The notes below the pieces were generated by a model. It did no database searches. It worked only from the letters and a program-made list of their open reading frames with translations, and was not told the origin of the DNA. Below, piece by piece: positions 26,414 through 35,585 of a stretch of DNA of 64,000 bases; within the stretch, counting starts at the first letter, position 1; every line of letters begins with the position of its first letter. The translations under genes were made by a program, and so were the position numbers. Where the stretch lies: NCBI RefSeq assembly GCF_001428125.1, contig NZ_LMSM01000007.1:158840-222839 (forward strand). Reading direction: 5' to 3'. The stretch comes from Nocardioides sp. Soil774 (GTDB taxonomy: Bacteria; Actinomycetota; Actinomycetes; Propionibacteriales; Nocardioidaceae).

Positions 26414-26980
26414 TCAGTCCTGGGTGTCCTGCTGGAGGTCTTGCAGTCCTGCCCAGCGCGGGTCGATCGGCGCGTCGTGCGCGTGGTCGGGGTCGTCCGC
26501 GAGCCGCGCACCACACTCGGTGCACAACCCGGGGCAATCCTCCATGCACAGCGGCTGGAACGGCAGTGCGAGCACCACCGCGTCCCGCAGCAGGGGCTCG
26601 AGGTCGATCAGGTCGTCCTCGAGCCGGCTGGTCTCGTCGTCGAGGTCGCGGTCGTCGTGCTCCGCGGCCCTGTCGTGCTGGTCGGGGTAGACGTACAGCT
26701 CCTGCAACCGCGCGTGGATCTCGTCCTCGATCGGCTCCAGGCACCGCACGCACTCCCCCGCGAGCGCGGCCGTGGCCGTGCCCGTGAGCAGCACGCCCTC
26801 CATGACCGCCTCGAGCCGCAGGTCGAGTTCGACCGGCGAGCCTTCGGGGACAGCGAGGACTTCGATACCTAGTTCTGCCGGCGCCGGAACCGTGAGCTCG
26901 ACTTCACGCTGGGACCCCGGGCGGCGGCCGAGCTCGCGGGTGTCAAGCACGAGCGGCGCCCTCGGGTCCAGGCTGGTCAA
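26414..26980 (-). CDS. YceD/DUF177 family protein
   Basis: A 188-residue protein of the DUF177 family, which is nearly always encoded just before rpmF and has been linked to 23S rRNA accumulation. It shows the conserved [13 protein letters not shown] and the Cys pair region [18 protein letters not shown] start with GGGAG about 6 nt upstream. Confidence 0.9.
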   Translation of the reverse strand: MTSLDPRAPLVLDTRELGRRPGSQREVELTVPAPAELGIEVLAVPEGSPVELDLRLEAVMEGVLLTGTATAALAGECVRCLEPIEDEIHARLQELYVYPDQHDRAAEHDDRDLDDETSRLEDDLIDLEPLLRDAVVLALPFQPLCMEDCPGLCTECGARLADDPDHAHDAPIDPRWAGLQDLQQDTQD

Positions 26981-27070
26981 GACGAACTCCCACTTCTGGA
27001 CGCAGACACAACCGGAGAATCGTATCCGTCACGGTGTGGCGGGGCAAAACGGCCTCGCGCGGACGACCGC

Positions 27071-27556
27071 TCAGGCGTGCCGCTCGCGGAGCCGGGCCAC
27101 CAGCTGGTCGTGCACCGCCTCGGGCACCAGCCCGCGTACGTCACCCCCGAGCGCGGCGACCTCCTTGATCAGGCTGGAGGAGACGAACGCGTTGCCGACC
27201 GCGCCGGGGAGGAACACGGTCTCGACGTCGGTGAGGTGCGAGTTCATCTGGGCCATCGGCAGCTCGTACTCGTAGTCGACGGCGCCGCGCAGGCCCTTGA
27301 CGATCGCCACGGCGTCGATCTGGCGGCAGAAGTCGACGATGAGGCCGTCGAAGCCGGAGACGCGGACGTTGGGGATGCCGGCCGTGGCCTCGGTGAGCAT
27401 CGCGATGCGCTCGTCGGGGGTGAAGAGCCGGTTCTTGCTCATGTTGACACCGATGGCGACGACGACCTCGTCGAAGAGCCGGGCCGCACGACCGATGATG
27501 TCGAGGTGGCCGTTGGTCACCGGGTCGAAGGAGCCGGGGCAGACAGCGCGACGCAC
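27071..27556 (-). CDS. coaD: Phosphopantetheine adenylyltransferase
   Basis: A 161-residue enzyme that joins AMP to 4'-phosphopantetheine in coenzyme A synthesis. The nucleotidyltransferase motif [15 protein letters not shown] contains the conserved T-x-[16 protein letters not shown] and the C-terminal [13 protein letters not shown] are typical. GTG start. Confidence 0.96.
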   Translation of the reverse strand: MRRAVCPGSFDPVTNGHLDIIGRAARLFDEVVVAIGVNMSKNRLFTPDERIAMLTEATAGIPNVRVSGFDGLIVDFCRQIDAVAIVKGLRGAVDYEYELPMAQMNSHLTDVETVFLPGAVGNAFVSSSLIKEVAALGGDVRGLVPEAVHDQLVARLRERHA

Positions 27557-27585
27557 GGGCGTCCTTCCTCCTCAGGCGGGTCCGG

Positions 27586-28155
27586 TCAGGGTGCCGGGGT
27601 GGCGTGACCGTACCAAAGCGCCGTCTCGCCGTAGCGCTTCGTCCGGTCCTCCTCGATGCCCTCGGGCCACTGGACCGAGCTCCGCTTGGCGGGCCGCTCG
27701 ACGATGACCAGCGCCCCGGGAACGAGCCAGCCCTGGGCGACCAGCGCGCCGAGGTCACCCGCGACCTCGGCGTCGGTCATCGGGTAGGGCGGGTCGGAGA
27801 AGACCACGTCGTAGGGGGCGGCGGGGGGCGCAGCCAGCACGGAGGCGACGGACGCGGCGATGACGCGGGCGCGGGAGAAGCCCAGCGTGGCGGCGTTGCG
27901 GGTGATCAGGGCAGCGGTGCGGCGGTCCTGCTCGACCATCGTCACCACCCCGGCCCCGCGCGACCACGCCTCCAGCCCGACGGCGCCCGAGCCGGCGTAG
28001 AGGTCGAGGAAGCGCAGCCCGTCGAGCGAGCCGGTGCGCGACTCGACGGCTGAGAAGAGCGCCTCGCGCACCCGGTCGCTGGTGGGTCGCGTCGTCTGGC
28101 CGCGCGGCGTCTCCAGACGCCGGCCGCCAGCCGTTCCCCCGATGATGCGAGTCAT
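27586..28155 (-). CDS. rsmD: 16S rRNA (guanine966-N2)-methyltransferase RsmD
   Basis: A 189-residue SAM-dependent rRNA methyltransferase. MTRIIGGTAGGRRLETPRG is the family N-terminus, LDLYAGSGAVGLEAWSRGA is motif I, and VVFSDPPYPMT carries the catalytic DPPY. The ATG at 28155 discards a spurious Arg/Pro-rich extension. Normal position between recG and coaD. Confidence 0.94.
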   Translation of the reverse strand: MTRIIGGTAGGRRLETPRGQTTRPTSDRVREALFSAVESRTGSLDGLRFLDLYAGSGAVGLEAWSRGAGVVTMVEQDRRTAALITRNAATLGFSRARVIAASVASVLAAPPAAPYDVVFSDPPYPMTDAEVAGDLGALVAQGWLVPGALVIVERPAKRSSVQWPEGIEEDRTKRYGETALWYGHATPAP

Positions 28156-28204
28156 CTGCTCGTGATCAGCCTTTCCCCATCCCCTGTCCGCAAGCCACCG
28201 GACG

Positions 28205-30412
28205 TCAGCCCTTGTCCAGGTAGGCCGACGCGGCCGAGCGCTCGACCTCGGCGACGGCTTCGGCGAGGTCGGGTGCCTGCGTGAGCGCAGGATCCTCGGA
28301 GAGTAACGCCTCGGCGGCCTCGCGGGCACGCACGATCGTCTTCTCGTCGCGCAGCACGCGCAGCGAGACCAGCCCCGACCGGAAGCCCGACTGGCTGGCG
28401 CCGAGCACGTCGCCCTCGCGCCGCTGCTCGAGGTCGACGCGGCTCAGCTCGAAGCCGTCGGTCGTCGACGCGACGGCGTCGAGGCGCTCGCGCGCGGGCG
28501 AGCCGGCCTCGGCGTGCGACACCAGCAGGCACAGCCCCGGGAGGCCGCCCCGACCGACCCGACCGCGCAGCTGGTGGAGCTGGGAGACACCGAACCGGTC
28601 TGCGTCGAGGAGCACCATCGTGGTCGCGTTGTGCACGTCGACCCCGACCTCGATGACCGTCGTGGAGACGAGCACGTCGATGTCGCCGGCGGCGAACGCG
28701 CGCATGGTGCGGTCCTTGTCGTCGGGCGCCAGCCGGCCGTGCAGGACGGCCGTGCGCAGGCCGGTGAGCGGGCCCGCGGACAGCTCCGCGTGGACCTCCT
28801 CGACCGCGGCCAGCGAGCGCTTCGGCGCGATCTCGGCCCCCTCCTCGTCGAGGTCGACCTGGTCGCTCTCCCCCTCCTCGCCCGAGTCACCGGCGATGCG
28901 CGGGCACACGACGTAGACCTGGTGGCCCTTCTCGACCTCCTCGCGCACCCGCTGCCACACCCGCTCGATCCAGGTGGGCTGCTCTGCGAGCGGCACGACG
29001 TTGGTCTGGATGGGCGCGCGTCCTGCCGGCAGCTCGGTGAGCACCGAGGTCTCGAGGTCGCCGAACACCGTCATCGCCACCGTGCGCGGGATCGGCGTCG
29101 CGGTCATCACGAGCACGTGGGGCGGGGTGCCGGCCTTGTCGGTCAGCGCGGCCCGCTGCTCCACGCCGAAGCGGTGCTGCTCGTCGACGACCACCAGGCC
29201 GAGGTCGGCGAACTCCACGACGTCCTGCAGCAGGGCGTGGGTGCCGATCACGATCCCGGCCTCGCCGGTGACGATCTTGAGCATCGCCTCCTGGCGAGCG
29301 GCCCTGCCCATCGACCCGGTGAGGAGCACGACCTGCGTCGCGTCGGCGGCCCCGCCGAGCATCCCGCCCTGGGCGAGGTCGCCGAGCATCGCGCTGATCG
29401 AGCGGTGGTGCTGCTGGGCGAGCACCTCGGTCGGCGCGAGGAGCGCCGCCTGGCCGCCGGAGTCGACGACCTGCAGCATCGCTCGCAGCGCGACGAGGGT
29501 CTTGCCGGAGCCGACCTCTCCCTGGAGGAGCCGGTTCATCGGGTGGTCACGGCCGAGCTCCTCGGCGACGAGGTCGCCGATCTCGCGCTGTCCGCCGGTG
29601 AGCTCGAACGGCAACCGGTCGTCGAAGGCCGCCAGCATGCCATCGGCGCGACCGGTGCGGGCCCGTGCGCCCTGCGCGCGGTGGACGGCCCGACGGCGTG
29701 CCAGCACCAGCTGCAGCACCAGCGCCTCCTCGAAGCGGAACCGCTTCTGTGCCGCACCGAGCTGCGCCCAGTCGTCGGGGCCGTGGACCCACCGCAGTGC
29801 CTGCATCACGCTCAGCAGCTCGAAGCGCTCGCGGAGCTCGGGGGTGAGGACGTCGGGCACACCGGTGACCAGGTCGAGGGCCGCCGTCACGACCTTCTGG
29901 AGGTCCCAGGTGTAGAGCTTGGCGGTCAGCGGGTAGACCGGGATGAGCTTGCTCAGCATCGCCCCCTCCTCGCCGTCGAGGGCGAAGCCGTGCGCCTGCT
30001 CCAGCTGCCAGCTGCCCCGGAACTGCTTCGCCTTGCCGGTGAACAGCGCCCGACCACCCGTCGCGAACTCGGCCTCGTGGCGATCGGCCAGGTTCTTGTA
30101 GGGGCTGAACAGCGTGACGGAGAAGTCGGGGCCGTCGGTGCGCAGGCGGATCGTCGTACGCCACTGGCGGCGGTTGGCGGCGGTGAACGGGGCACTGGAG
30201 CACGAGCGCACCTCCCCCACGATCGTCAGCTGCTCGCCCACGACCGGCGTCGCGACCTCGGACAGCTCGGTGGCGGCGACGTAGCGCCGGGGGAAGTGGC
30301 GCAGCAGGTCACCGACCGTGCGCAGGCCGAGGCCCTCCTCGGCGAGCTTGCGCTTCTTGTGCGAGCTGCCGAAGACGACGCCGATGGGGCTGTCCGGGGT
30401 GATGGCGACCAT
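28205..30412 (-). CDS. recG: ATP-dependent DNA helicase RecG
   Basis: A 735-residue branch-migration helicase that remodels stalled forks and Holliday junctions. An N-terminal wedge/OB domain is followed by helicase motifs GEVGSGKTLVALRAML (Walker A), VVVDEQHRFGVEQR (DExH box), VMTATPIPRTVAM and the motif VI region QLHQLRGRVGRGGLPG. Full length, ATG start, 12 nt after the DAK-domain gene stop. Confidence 0.96.
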   Translation of the reverse strand: MVAITPDSPIGVVFGSSHKKRKLAEEGLGLRTVGDLLRHFPRRYVAATELSEVATPVVGEQLTIVGEVRSCSSAPFTAANRRQWRTTIRLRTDGPDFSVTLFSPYKNLADRHEAEFATGGRALFTGKAKQFRGSWQLEQAHGFALDGEEGAMLSKLIPVYPLTAKLYTWDLQKVVTAALDLVTGVPDVLTPELRERFELLSVMQALRWVHGPDDWAQLGAAQKRFRFEEALVLQLVLARRRAVHRAQGARARTGRADGMLAAFDDRLPFELTGGQREIGDLVAEELGRDHPMNRLLQGEVGSGKTLVALRAMLQVVDSGGQAALLAPTEVLAQQHHRSISAMLGDLAQGGMLGGAADATQVVLLTGSMGRAARQEAMLKIVTGEAGIVIGTHALLQDVVEFADLGLVVVDEQHRFGVEQRAALTDKAGTPPHVLVMTATPIPRTVAMTVFGDLETSVLTELPAGRAPIQTNVVPLAEQPTWIERVWQRVREEVEKGHQVYVVCPRIAGDSGEEGESDQVDLDEEGAEIAPKRSLAAVEEVHAELSAGPLTGLRTAVLHGRLAPDDKDRTMRAFAAGDIDVLVSTTVIEVGVDVHNATTMVLLDADRFGVSQLHQLRGRVGRGGLPGLCLLVSHAEAGSPARERLDAVASTTDGFELSRVDLEQRREGDVLGASQSGFRSGLVSLRVLRDEKTIVRAREAAEALLSEDPALTQAPDLAEAVAEVERSAASAYLDKG

Positions 30413-30424
30413 GCGAGGACCGGG

Positions 30425-32077
30425 TCACTCGACGCTGACGAGCAGCGGGTAGCGCGGCTGGCCACCGTGGTGGACCGCGACGTCGACGGTCGGGTGCCGC
30501 TCCTCGACCCGGGCCGCGACCCGGTCGGCGAGCTCGACGCCGTCCTCGCCGGAGACGATGGTGACCAGCTCTCCTCCGCCGGCGAGGAGCCGCTCGAGCA
30601 CCTCGTCGGCCACCGTCTCGAGGTCGGAGCCGACGACCGCGAAGTCGCCCGCGATCACGCCGAGGGCGTCGCCGGACTCGCACGGGCCCGCCATGGTGAT
30701 CGCCTGGCGGGCCGCGACGGTGACGGCGCCGTGCCGCGCGTGGCGCGCGGTGGCGGTCATCTCGCGGACGTCGGCGTCGAAGGCCCGCCCGGGCTCGTGC
30801 ACCGAGATCGCGGCCAGGCCCTGGACCTGGGCCTGGGTGGGGATGACCTCGACCGACACGTCGTGCTCGGCCTCGGCGGTGCGAGCGGCGATCTCCGCGG
30901 CCCGCACCGTGTCGCCGTCGTTGGGCAGCACGACGACCTCGGCGGCACCGCAGGACGTGATCGCCTCCAGCAGCTGGCCCGTCGAGGGTCGCTGCCCGGG
31001 CCCACCGTCGACGACGACCGCGCCCGCGGACTCGAAGAGCTCCGAGAGCCCGGGCCCGGCCGCGACGGCGACCACGCGCCGGCCCGAGCGGGTGGAGGAC
31101 CGCTGGCGCACGGCGGCCACCTGGTCGGCGAAGTGGGTGACCCGGATCCGGTGCGGACGTCCGGCGGCGATGCCCGCCTCGATCGCGGCGCCCACGTCGT
31201 CGACGTGCACGTGGACGTTCCAGAGGCCGTCCCCGCCCACCACGACCAGGCTGTCACCGAGGGCGGCCAGCGACTCGCGCAGCACGGCGACGGCGTCGTC
31301 CTCGGCCTCGGGGGCCACGTCGAGGAGGTACATCACCTCGTAGCCGGGCCCGTCCGGGGTGAGGTCGTCGCTCGGGACCGTCGCGGCGACCGGGATGTGG
31401 TGGGTGCCGATCGGGACCGCGACGGGCATCGGCCGTCGACCGGTCGCGGTCGTCTCCACGGCGTCGAGCACGACGCAGAGCCCGCGCCCGCCGGCGTCGA
31501 CCACGCCGGCCTGGGCCAGCACCTCTAGCTGCTCGGGAGTGTGGGCGAGCGCGACCCGGGCGGCCGCGGCCGCGGCGGTGAAGACGTCACGGGTGCGGGC
31601 CCCGCGCGCCGCCGCCTCCAGCGCGGCGTCCGACGCGGCCCGCGACACCGTGAGGATGGTGCCCTCGACGGGCGTGCCGACCGCGGCATAGCTGGCGTCG
31701 GTCGCCTCGGCCATCGCCGCGGCGATCGTCTCGGCCGGGCTGTCCTCGATCGCGGCGCCGGCGAGGTGGCGTACGTAGGCGCGGAGCATCTGGCTGAGGA
31801 TCACGCCCGAGTTGCCACGCGCGCCCATCAGCGCGGCGCGGGCGAGCACCGCCATGCCGTCGCCGAGGGAGAGGTCGGGCTCGCTGGCGCGGGCCTCGCG
31901 CAGGGCGTCACGGGCGGCGGAGACGGTGAGGAACATGTTGGTGCCGGTGTCGCCGTCGGGCACGGGATAGACGTTGAGGGCGTCGATCTCCTCGCGCGCC
32001 GAGGACAGCGCATCGGTCGCGATGTCGACGAACCGCGCGACGCCGTCCAGCGTGATGCCGTGGGTGACGTGCTCCAT
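30425..32077 (-). CDS. DAK2/YloV-type kinase-like protein (FakA family)
   Basis: A 550-residue protein. The N-terminal DAK2/DhaL nucleotide-binding domain has NVYPVPDGDTGTNMFLT with the Mg-binding aspartates and MGARGNSGVILSQ. A middle domain and a C-terminal FakA-like domain (ITSCGAAEVVVLPNDGDTV) follow. Relatives include FakA, the ATP-binding subunit of fatty acid kinase; whether this one acts on fatty acids with a FakB partner is not shown here. I chose the ATG at 32077. It sits directly upstream of recG, as in many actinobacteria. Confidence 0.85.
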   Translation of the reverse strand: MEHVTHGITLDGVARFVDIATDALSSAREEIDALNVYPVPDGDTGTNMFLTVSAARDALREARASEPDLSLGDGMAVLARAALMGARGNSGVILSQMLRAYVRHLAGAAIEDSPAETIAAAMAEATDASYAAVGTPVEGTILTVSRAASDAALEAAARGARTRDVFTAAAAAARVALAHTPEQLEVLAQAGVVDAGGRGLCVVLDAVETTATGRRPMPVAVPIGTHHIPVAATVPSDDLTPDGPGYEVMYLLDVAPEAEDDAVAVLRESLAALGDSLVVVGGDGLWNVHVHVDDVGAAIEAGIAAGRPHRIRVTHFADQVAAVRQRSSTRSGRRVVAVAAGPGLSELFESAGAVVVDGGPGQRPSTGQLLEAITSCGAAEVVVLPNDGDTVRAAEIAARTAEAEHDVSVEVIPTQAQVQGLAAISVHEPGRAFDADVREMTATARHARHGAVTVAARQAITMAGPCESGDALGVIAGDFAVVGSDLETVADEVLERLLAGGGELVTIVSGEDGVELADRVAARVEERHPTVDVAVHHGGQPRYPLLVSVE

Positions 32078-32274
32078 CGCGTCGGTGTGCTCCCGGGGTG
32101 TGTGATGCAGGTTCGTCGTACGATGTGCTGCGCGCCACAGGGTAGTGCCCTGCACCCACGCCCCTGCGATTTCATCTCCCCGCAGGTCCTCGGCTACTCT
32201 TGCGCGGTTGCCTGTGGCCGCCTCTGGTGGTGCAGGCCTCCAAGACATCAACCTCGAACGGATCGGAGTGCACG

Positions 32275-32460
32275 GTGGCTGCCGTCTGCGACATCTGCGC
32301 CAAGAAGCCGGGCTTCGGAAACAACCGTCCCTGGTCGCGCAAGATCACGAAGCGTCGCTTCAACCCCAACATCCAACGCGTCCGGGCGACCGTGAACGGC
32401 ACGCCCAAGCGCCTCAACGTCTGCACCGGTTGCCTCAAGGCCGGCAAGGTCTCGCGCTGA
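32275..32460 (+). CDS. rpmB: 50S ribosomal protein L28
   Basis: A 61-residue ribosomal protein, VAAVCDICAKKPGFGNNRPW to the end. CxxC pairs at CDIC and CTGC make it the zinc-binding (C+) form. GTG start with GGAG about 7 nt upstream; the longer open frame upstream lacks L28 sequence. Divergent from the DAK gene. Confidence 0.96.
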   Translation: MAAVCDICAKKPGFGNNRPWSRKITKRRFNPNIQRVRATVNGTPKRLNVCTGCLKAGKVSR

Positions 32461-32481
32461 CCTGACCCAGACTTCTCGTCG

Positions 32482-32511
32482 AGACCCCCGTCGCTCTGCG
32501 GCGGGGGTCTT
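32482..32511 (+). terminator. Rho-independent-like terminator of rpmB
   Basis: AGACCCCCGTCG and CGGCGGGGGTCT form a 12-bp stem (one G-T) over a 5-nt loop, 21 nt after the rpmB stop, followed by TTGT. Confidence 0.75.
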
Positions 32512-32552
32512 GTCGTGCTGGGTTGAGGCTGCGCCGGTGTCGCTCGTCGGCG

Positions 32553-32573
32553 TTGAGTCGCTGGGAGACTCAA
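32553..32573 (-). terminator. Hairpin downstream of thiL
   Basis: TTGAGTC (32553-32559) and GACTCAA (32567-32573) form a perfect 7-bp stem 13 nt beyond the thiL stop. An overlapping TCGCTGGG/CCCAGTGA pairing is an alternative fold. Confidence 0.5.
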
Positions 32574-32586
32574 TGCCCAGTGACGC

Positions 32587-33537
32587 TCAGAAGTGCGTCC
32601 ACCCGGCGGGGCCGTCGTAGGGCGCCCCGTCGACCGTGACGCCCTCCCCCTCGCGGACCTCGCCCACGACCTGCCACCCGTCGGGCACGGAGGCGCGGTC
32701 GGGGAAGGTCGCGAGGAGCGCGTGGTCGTCGCCGCCTCCGAGGATGAACTGCATCGGGTCGGCGCCGAGCGCGGCGCCGACGGCCTGCAGCGGCTCGGGG
32801 ACCTCGAAGGCGTCGCTGCGTACGTCGATGGCGACGCCGCTGGCCTCCGCGAGGTGCCCGGCCTCGGCGACCAGCCCGTCGGAGATGTCGATGAGGGCGG
32901 TCGCACCGGCCTCGGCCGCCACGCGTCCGGCGCCGTAGGGCGGCTCCGGGCGGCGGTAGGCCTCGACGAGCACCCGCGGGGAGCGGAAGCCGCGGCCGAG
33001 CACCGCCAGGCCCCCGGCGGCCCAGCCCTGGCGGCCGGTCAGCGCGAGCACGTCGCCGGGTCGGGCGCCCGAGCGCAGCACCGGCGACTGCGTGCACTGG
33101 CCGAGGACCGTCACGGCGATCACGAGCTGATCGGAGCGGGTGATGTCACCCCCGACGACCGTGGCCCCGACGCTCGCGCACTCCTCGGCGAAGCCTCGGG
33201 CGAAGTCCAGCGCCCAGGCCACCGGCAGGTCGGCCGGCGCGGCCAGGCCGATGGTGAGGTGGCGCGCGGTGCCGCCCATGGCGTTGACGTCGGAGAGATT
33301 CTGCGCGGCGGCTCGGTGCCCGACGTCGGAGGCGTCGGCCCAGTCGCGGCGGAAGTGGCGGCCCTCGACCATGAGGTCGGTGGAGACCACGACATGGCCG
33401 TGCTTGATGCGCAGCACGGCGGCGTCGTCGCCGGGCCCGACCAGGACGTGCTCGTCGCTCTCGAAGACCTTCACGAGCTCCGAGATCAGGCCGAACTCGC
33501 CGACCTCGGCCAGGGTTGCATCCGTTGTGAGGGCCAT
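32587..33537 (-). CDS. thiL: Thiamine-monophosphate kinase
   Basis: A 316-residue enzyme that phosphorylates thiamine monophosphate to the active diphosphate. Family landmarks: VGPGDDAAVL, STDLMVEGRHFRRDWA, QNLSDVNAMGG, GDITRSDQLVIAVTVLG and ALIDISDGLVAE. ATG at 33537 preferred. Converges with rpmB, diverges from the RAM-domain gene. Confidence 0.95.
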   Translation of the reverse strand: MALTTDATLAEVGEFGLISELVKVFESDEHVLVGPGDDAAVLRIKHGHVVVSTDLMVEGRHFRRDWADASDVGHRAAAQNLSDVNAMGGTARHLTIGLAAPADLPVAWALDFARGFAEECASVGATVVGGDITRSDQLVIAVTVLGQCTQSPVLRSGARPGDVLALTGRQGWAAGGLAVLGRGFRSPRVLVEAYRRPEPPYGAGRVAAEAGATALIDISDGLVAEAGHLAEASGVAIDVRSDAFEVPEPLQAVGAALGADPMQFILGGGDDHALLATFPDRASVPDGWQVVGEVREGEGVTVDGAPYDGPAGWTHF

Positions 33538-33654
33538 GGCCCCATCCCACCAGACCCTTCGGCGATCACACCCCACCCATCCCCTGTCGGCGTGGGCGCG
33601 CCGCGCGGTAGGTTGTGCCGGTCACACCCGCTGAAGAGACCGAGGAGTCCCACG

Positions 33655-33891
33655 ATGGTCGTCCAGGCCTACATCCTGATCCAGACCGACGTCGGCAAGG
33701 CCGCCGAGGTCGCCCGCGAGATCGCCCAGGTCAGCGGCGTCACGCTCGCCGAGGACGTCACCGGTCCCTACGACGTGATCGTCCGCGCCGAGGCCAAGAA
33801 CGTCGACGAGCTCGGCAAGCTCGTGGTGTCGAAGGTGCAGAACCTCGACGGCATCACCCGCACGCTGACCTGCCCGGTCGTCCACATCTGA
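33655..33891 (+). CDS. Stand-alone Lrp/AsnC ligand-binding (RAM) domain protein
   Basis: A 78-residue protein consisting only of the RAM domain of Lrp/AsnC regulators, without a DNA-binding part. The sequence runs from VVQAYILIQTDVGKAAEVA through EDVTGPYDVIVRAEA to a closing CPVVHI. Such proteins form ring oligomers and bind amino acids; their partners are poorly known. ATG start with GAGGAG about 8 nt upstream. Confidence 0.88.
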   Translation: MVVQAYILIQTDVGKAAEVAREIAQVSGVTLAEDVTGPYDVIVRAEAKNVDELGKLVVSKVQNLDGITRTLTCPVVHI

Positions 33892-33908
33892 TCGTCTCCC
33901 GACGACAC

Positions 33909-34415
33909 GTGCGCGCACCTCGACGCCCCGGCTCCCGCACGAGCCGGGGCGTCGTCGCGTCCGCCCTCGGCTGCCTGCTGCTCTCCTCCTGCAGCGGCGG
34001 CACCACCCCCACCATCGAGGAGCACGACCTCTCCTCCGCCGACCGCACGGCCTGCGAGGCGCTCGTCGCCGCCCTGCCCGACACGCTGGCGGGCCAGGAC
34101 CGGGTCGACGTCGACGACGGTGTCCTCGGTGCGGCGTGGGGCGATCCGGCGTACGTCCTCACGTGCGGCGTGCCGGCGCCGGCCGACTACGCGCCGACGT
34201 CGCAGTGCAACGTGATCGACGGCGTCGGGTGGTGGGTCCCCGACGACCAGCTCAGCGACCTCGGCGAGGACGCGACGCCCATCGCCCTGAGCCTGCGGCC
34301 CTACGTCGAGGTGTGGGTGTCGGCCGACCGGCGCACCGAGGGCATCGACCGGGCCCTCGCCGAGCTGGCCCCGGCCCTCAAGCAGCACCTGGGCGAGGGC
34401 CTGTCCTGCCTGTAG
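33909..34415 (+). CDS. DUF3515 lipoprotein
   Basis: A 168-residue exported protein. Basic N-terminus, hydrophobic stretch VVASALGCLLLSSC with lipobox LSSC, then the DUF3515 domain (DRTACEALVAALPDTL, VLTCGVPAPADYAPTSQC, VGWWVPDD). A mycobacterial homologue sits at the same position beside ddl; function unknown. GTG at 33909, 17 nt after the RAM gene. Convergent with ddl, 4 nt apart. Confidence 0.85.
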   Translation: MRAPRRPGSRTSRGVVASALGCLLLSSCSGGTTPTIEEHDLSSADRTACEALVAALPDTLAGQDRVDVDDGVLGAAWGDPAYVLTCGVPAPADYAPTSQCNVIDGVGWWVPDDQLSDLGEDATPIALSLRPYVEVWVSADRRTEGIDRALAELAPALKQHLGEGLSCL

Positions 34416-34419
34416 GCAG

Positions 34420-35553
34420 CTAGCGCAGGCCGGTGTCGCGGCGCAGCGCGAGCTGGACGAGCCGATCGACCAGGTCGGGGTAGGCCATGCCGGACGCGGC
34501 CCAGAGCTGGGGGTACATCGAGGTGGGCGTGAAGCCGGGCATCGTGTTGAGCTCGTTGATCACCAGCGACCCGTCGGGCATGACGAAGAAGTCGACGCGG
34601 GCCAGGCCCTCGCACGACAGCGCCTCGAAGGCGCGCACGGCCATCGCCCGCAGCGACTGCTCGACCTCGGCGGGGACGTCGGCGGGGATGTCGATCTCGG
34701 TGTGCTGGTCGGCGAGGTACTTGGCCTCGAAGTCGTAGAACTCGTGGTCGCCGCCCGTGCGGACCTCCCCCGGACGCGAGGTCTCCGGCGGTCCCTCGAG
34801 CGTGCCGAGCACACCGCACTCCACCTCGCGCGCGCCCTCCATCGACTGCTCGACGAGCACCTTCGGGTCGTGGCGGAAGGCCTCCTCGAGCGCATTCTCG
34901 ACCTCGCCGGCGTCGTGGACCTTGCTGATGCCCATGCTGGAGCCGGCGCGCGCGGGCTTGGCGAAGGAGGGGAAGCCGAGGTCCTCGATGCGGGCGCGGC
35001 AGCCGACGGGGTCCTGCTCCCACTCGGTGCGGGTGACGACGATGCCCGGGGTCACCGGAAGGCCGGCCGACTCGAGCACGACCTTCATGAAGGCCTTGTC
35101 CATCCCGACCGCCGAGGCGAGCACGCCGGAGCCGACGTAGCGCACCCCGGCCATCTCGAGCATGCCCTGCAGCGTGCCGTCCTCGCCCCACGGCCCGTGC
35201 AGCAGCGGGAACACCACGTCGACCTCGCCGATGACCGACGGGACGCTCGACGGCTCGGTGACCACCAGGTCGGTGCCCGTGGTGGCCCCCATGAGCGCGA
35301 CGGGCGAGCGCTGCGCGTCGACCTCGGGCAGGTCGCCGCCGCGGATCGCGAGGCGGCCGGGCTCGTCGGCCTCCAGCACCCAGCGTCCGTCGGTGGCGAT
35401 CCCGACCGGCACCACGTCGTAGGTCTCACGGTCGATCGCGGCCAGCACGCTGCCCGCGGTGACGCACGAGATGCCGTGCTCGGACGAGCGGCCACCGAAG
35501 ACGACGGCGACGCGAGGCTTGCGGGCGGGGTGGTCCTGGGAGGTCTCGTTCAT
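34420..35553 (-). CDS. ddl: D-alanine--D-alanine ligase
   Basis: A 377-residue ATP-grasp enzyme making the D-Ala-D-Ala dipeptide for peptidoglycan. VVFGGRSSEHGISCVTAGSV is the N-terminal signature; PLLHGPWGEDGTLQGMLE, ARAGSSMGISKV and the metal site FVMPDGSLVINELNTMPGFT are present. The ATG at 35553 is used. Divergent from the PLP enzyme gene by 32 nt. Confidence 0.96.
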   Translation of the reverse strand: MNETSQDHPARKPRVAVVFGGRSSEHGISCVTAGSVLAAIDRETYDVVPVGIATDGRWVLEADEPGRLAIRGGDLPEVDAQRSPVALMGATTGTDLVVTEPSSVPSVIGEVDVVFPLLHGPWGEDGTLQGMLEMAGVRYVGSGVLASAVGMDKAFMKVVLESAGLPVTPGIVVTRTEWEQDPVGCRARIEDLGFPSFAKPARAGSSMGISKVHDAGEVENALEEAFRHDPKVLVEQSMEGAREVECGVLGTLEGPPETSRPGEVRTGGDHEFYDFEAKYLADQHTEIDIPADVPAEVEQSLRAMAVRAFEALSCEGLARVDFFVMPDGSLVINELNTMPGFTPTSMYPQLWAASGMAYPDLVDRLVQLALRRDTGLR

Positions 35554-35585
35554 CGGCTCGACCCTATCCACCTACGCTGGCGCGC

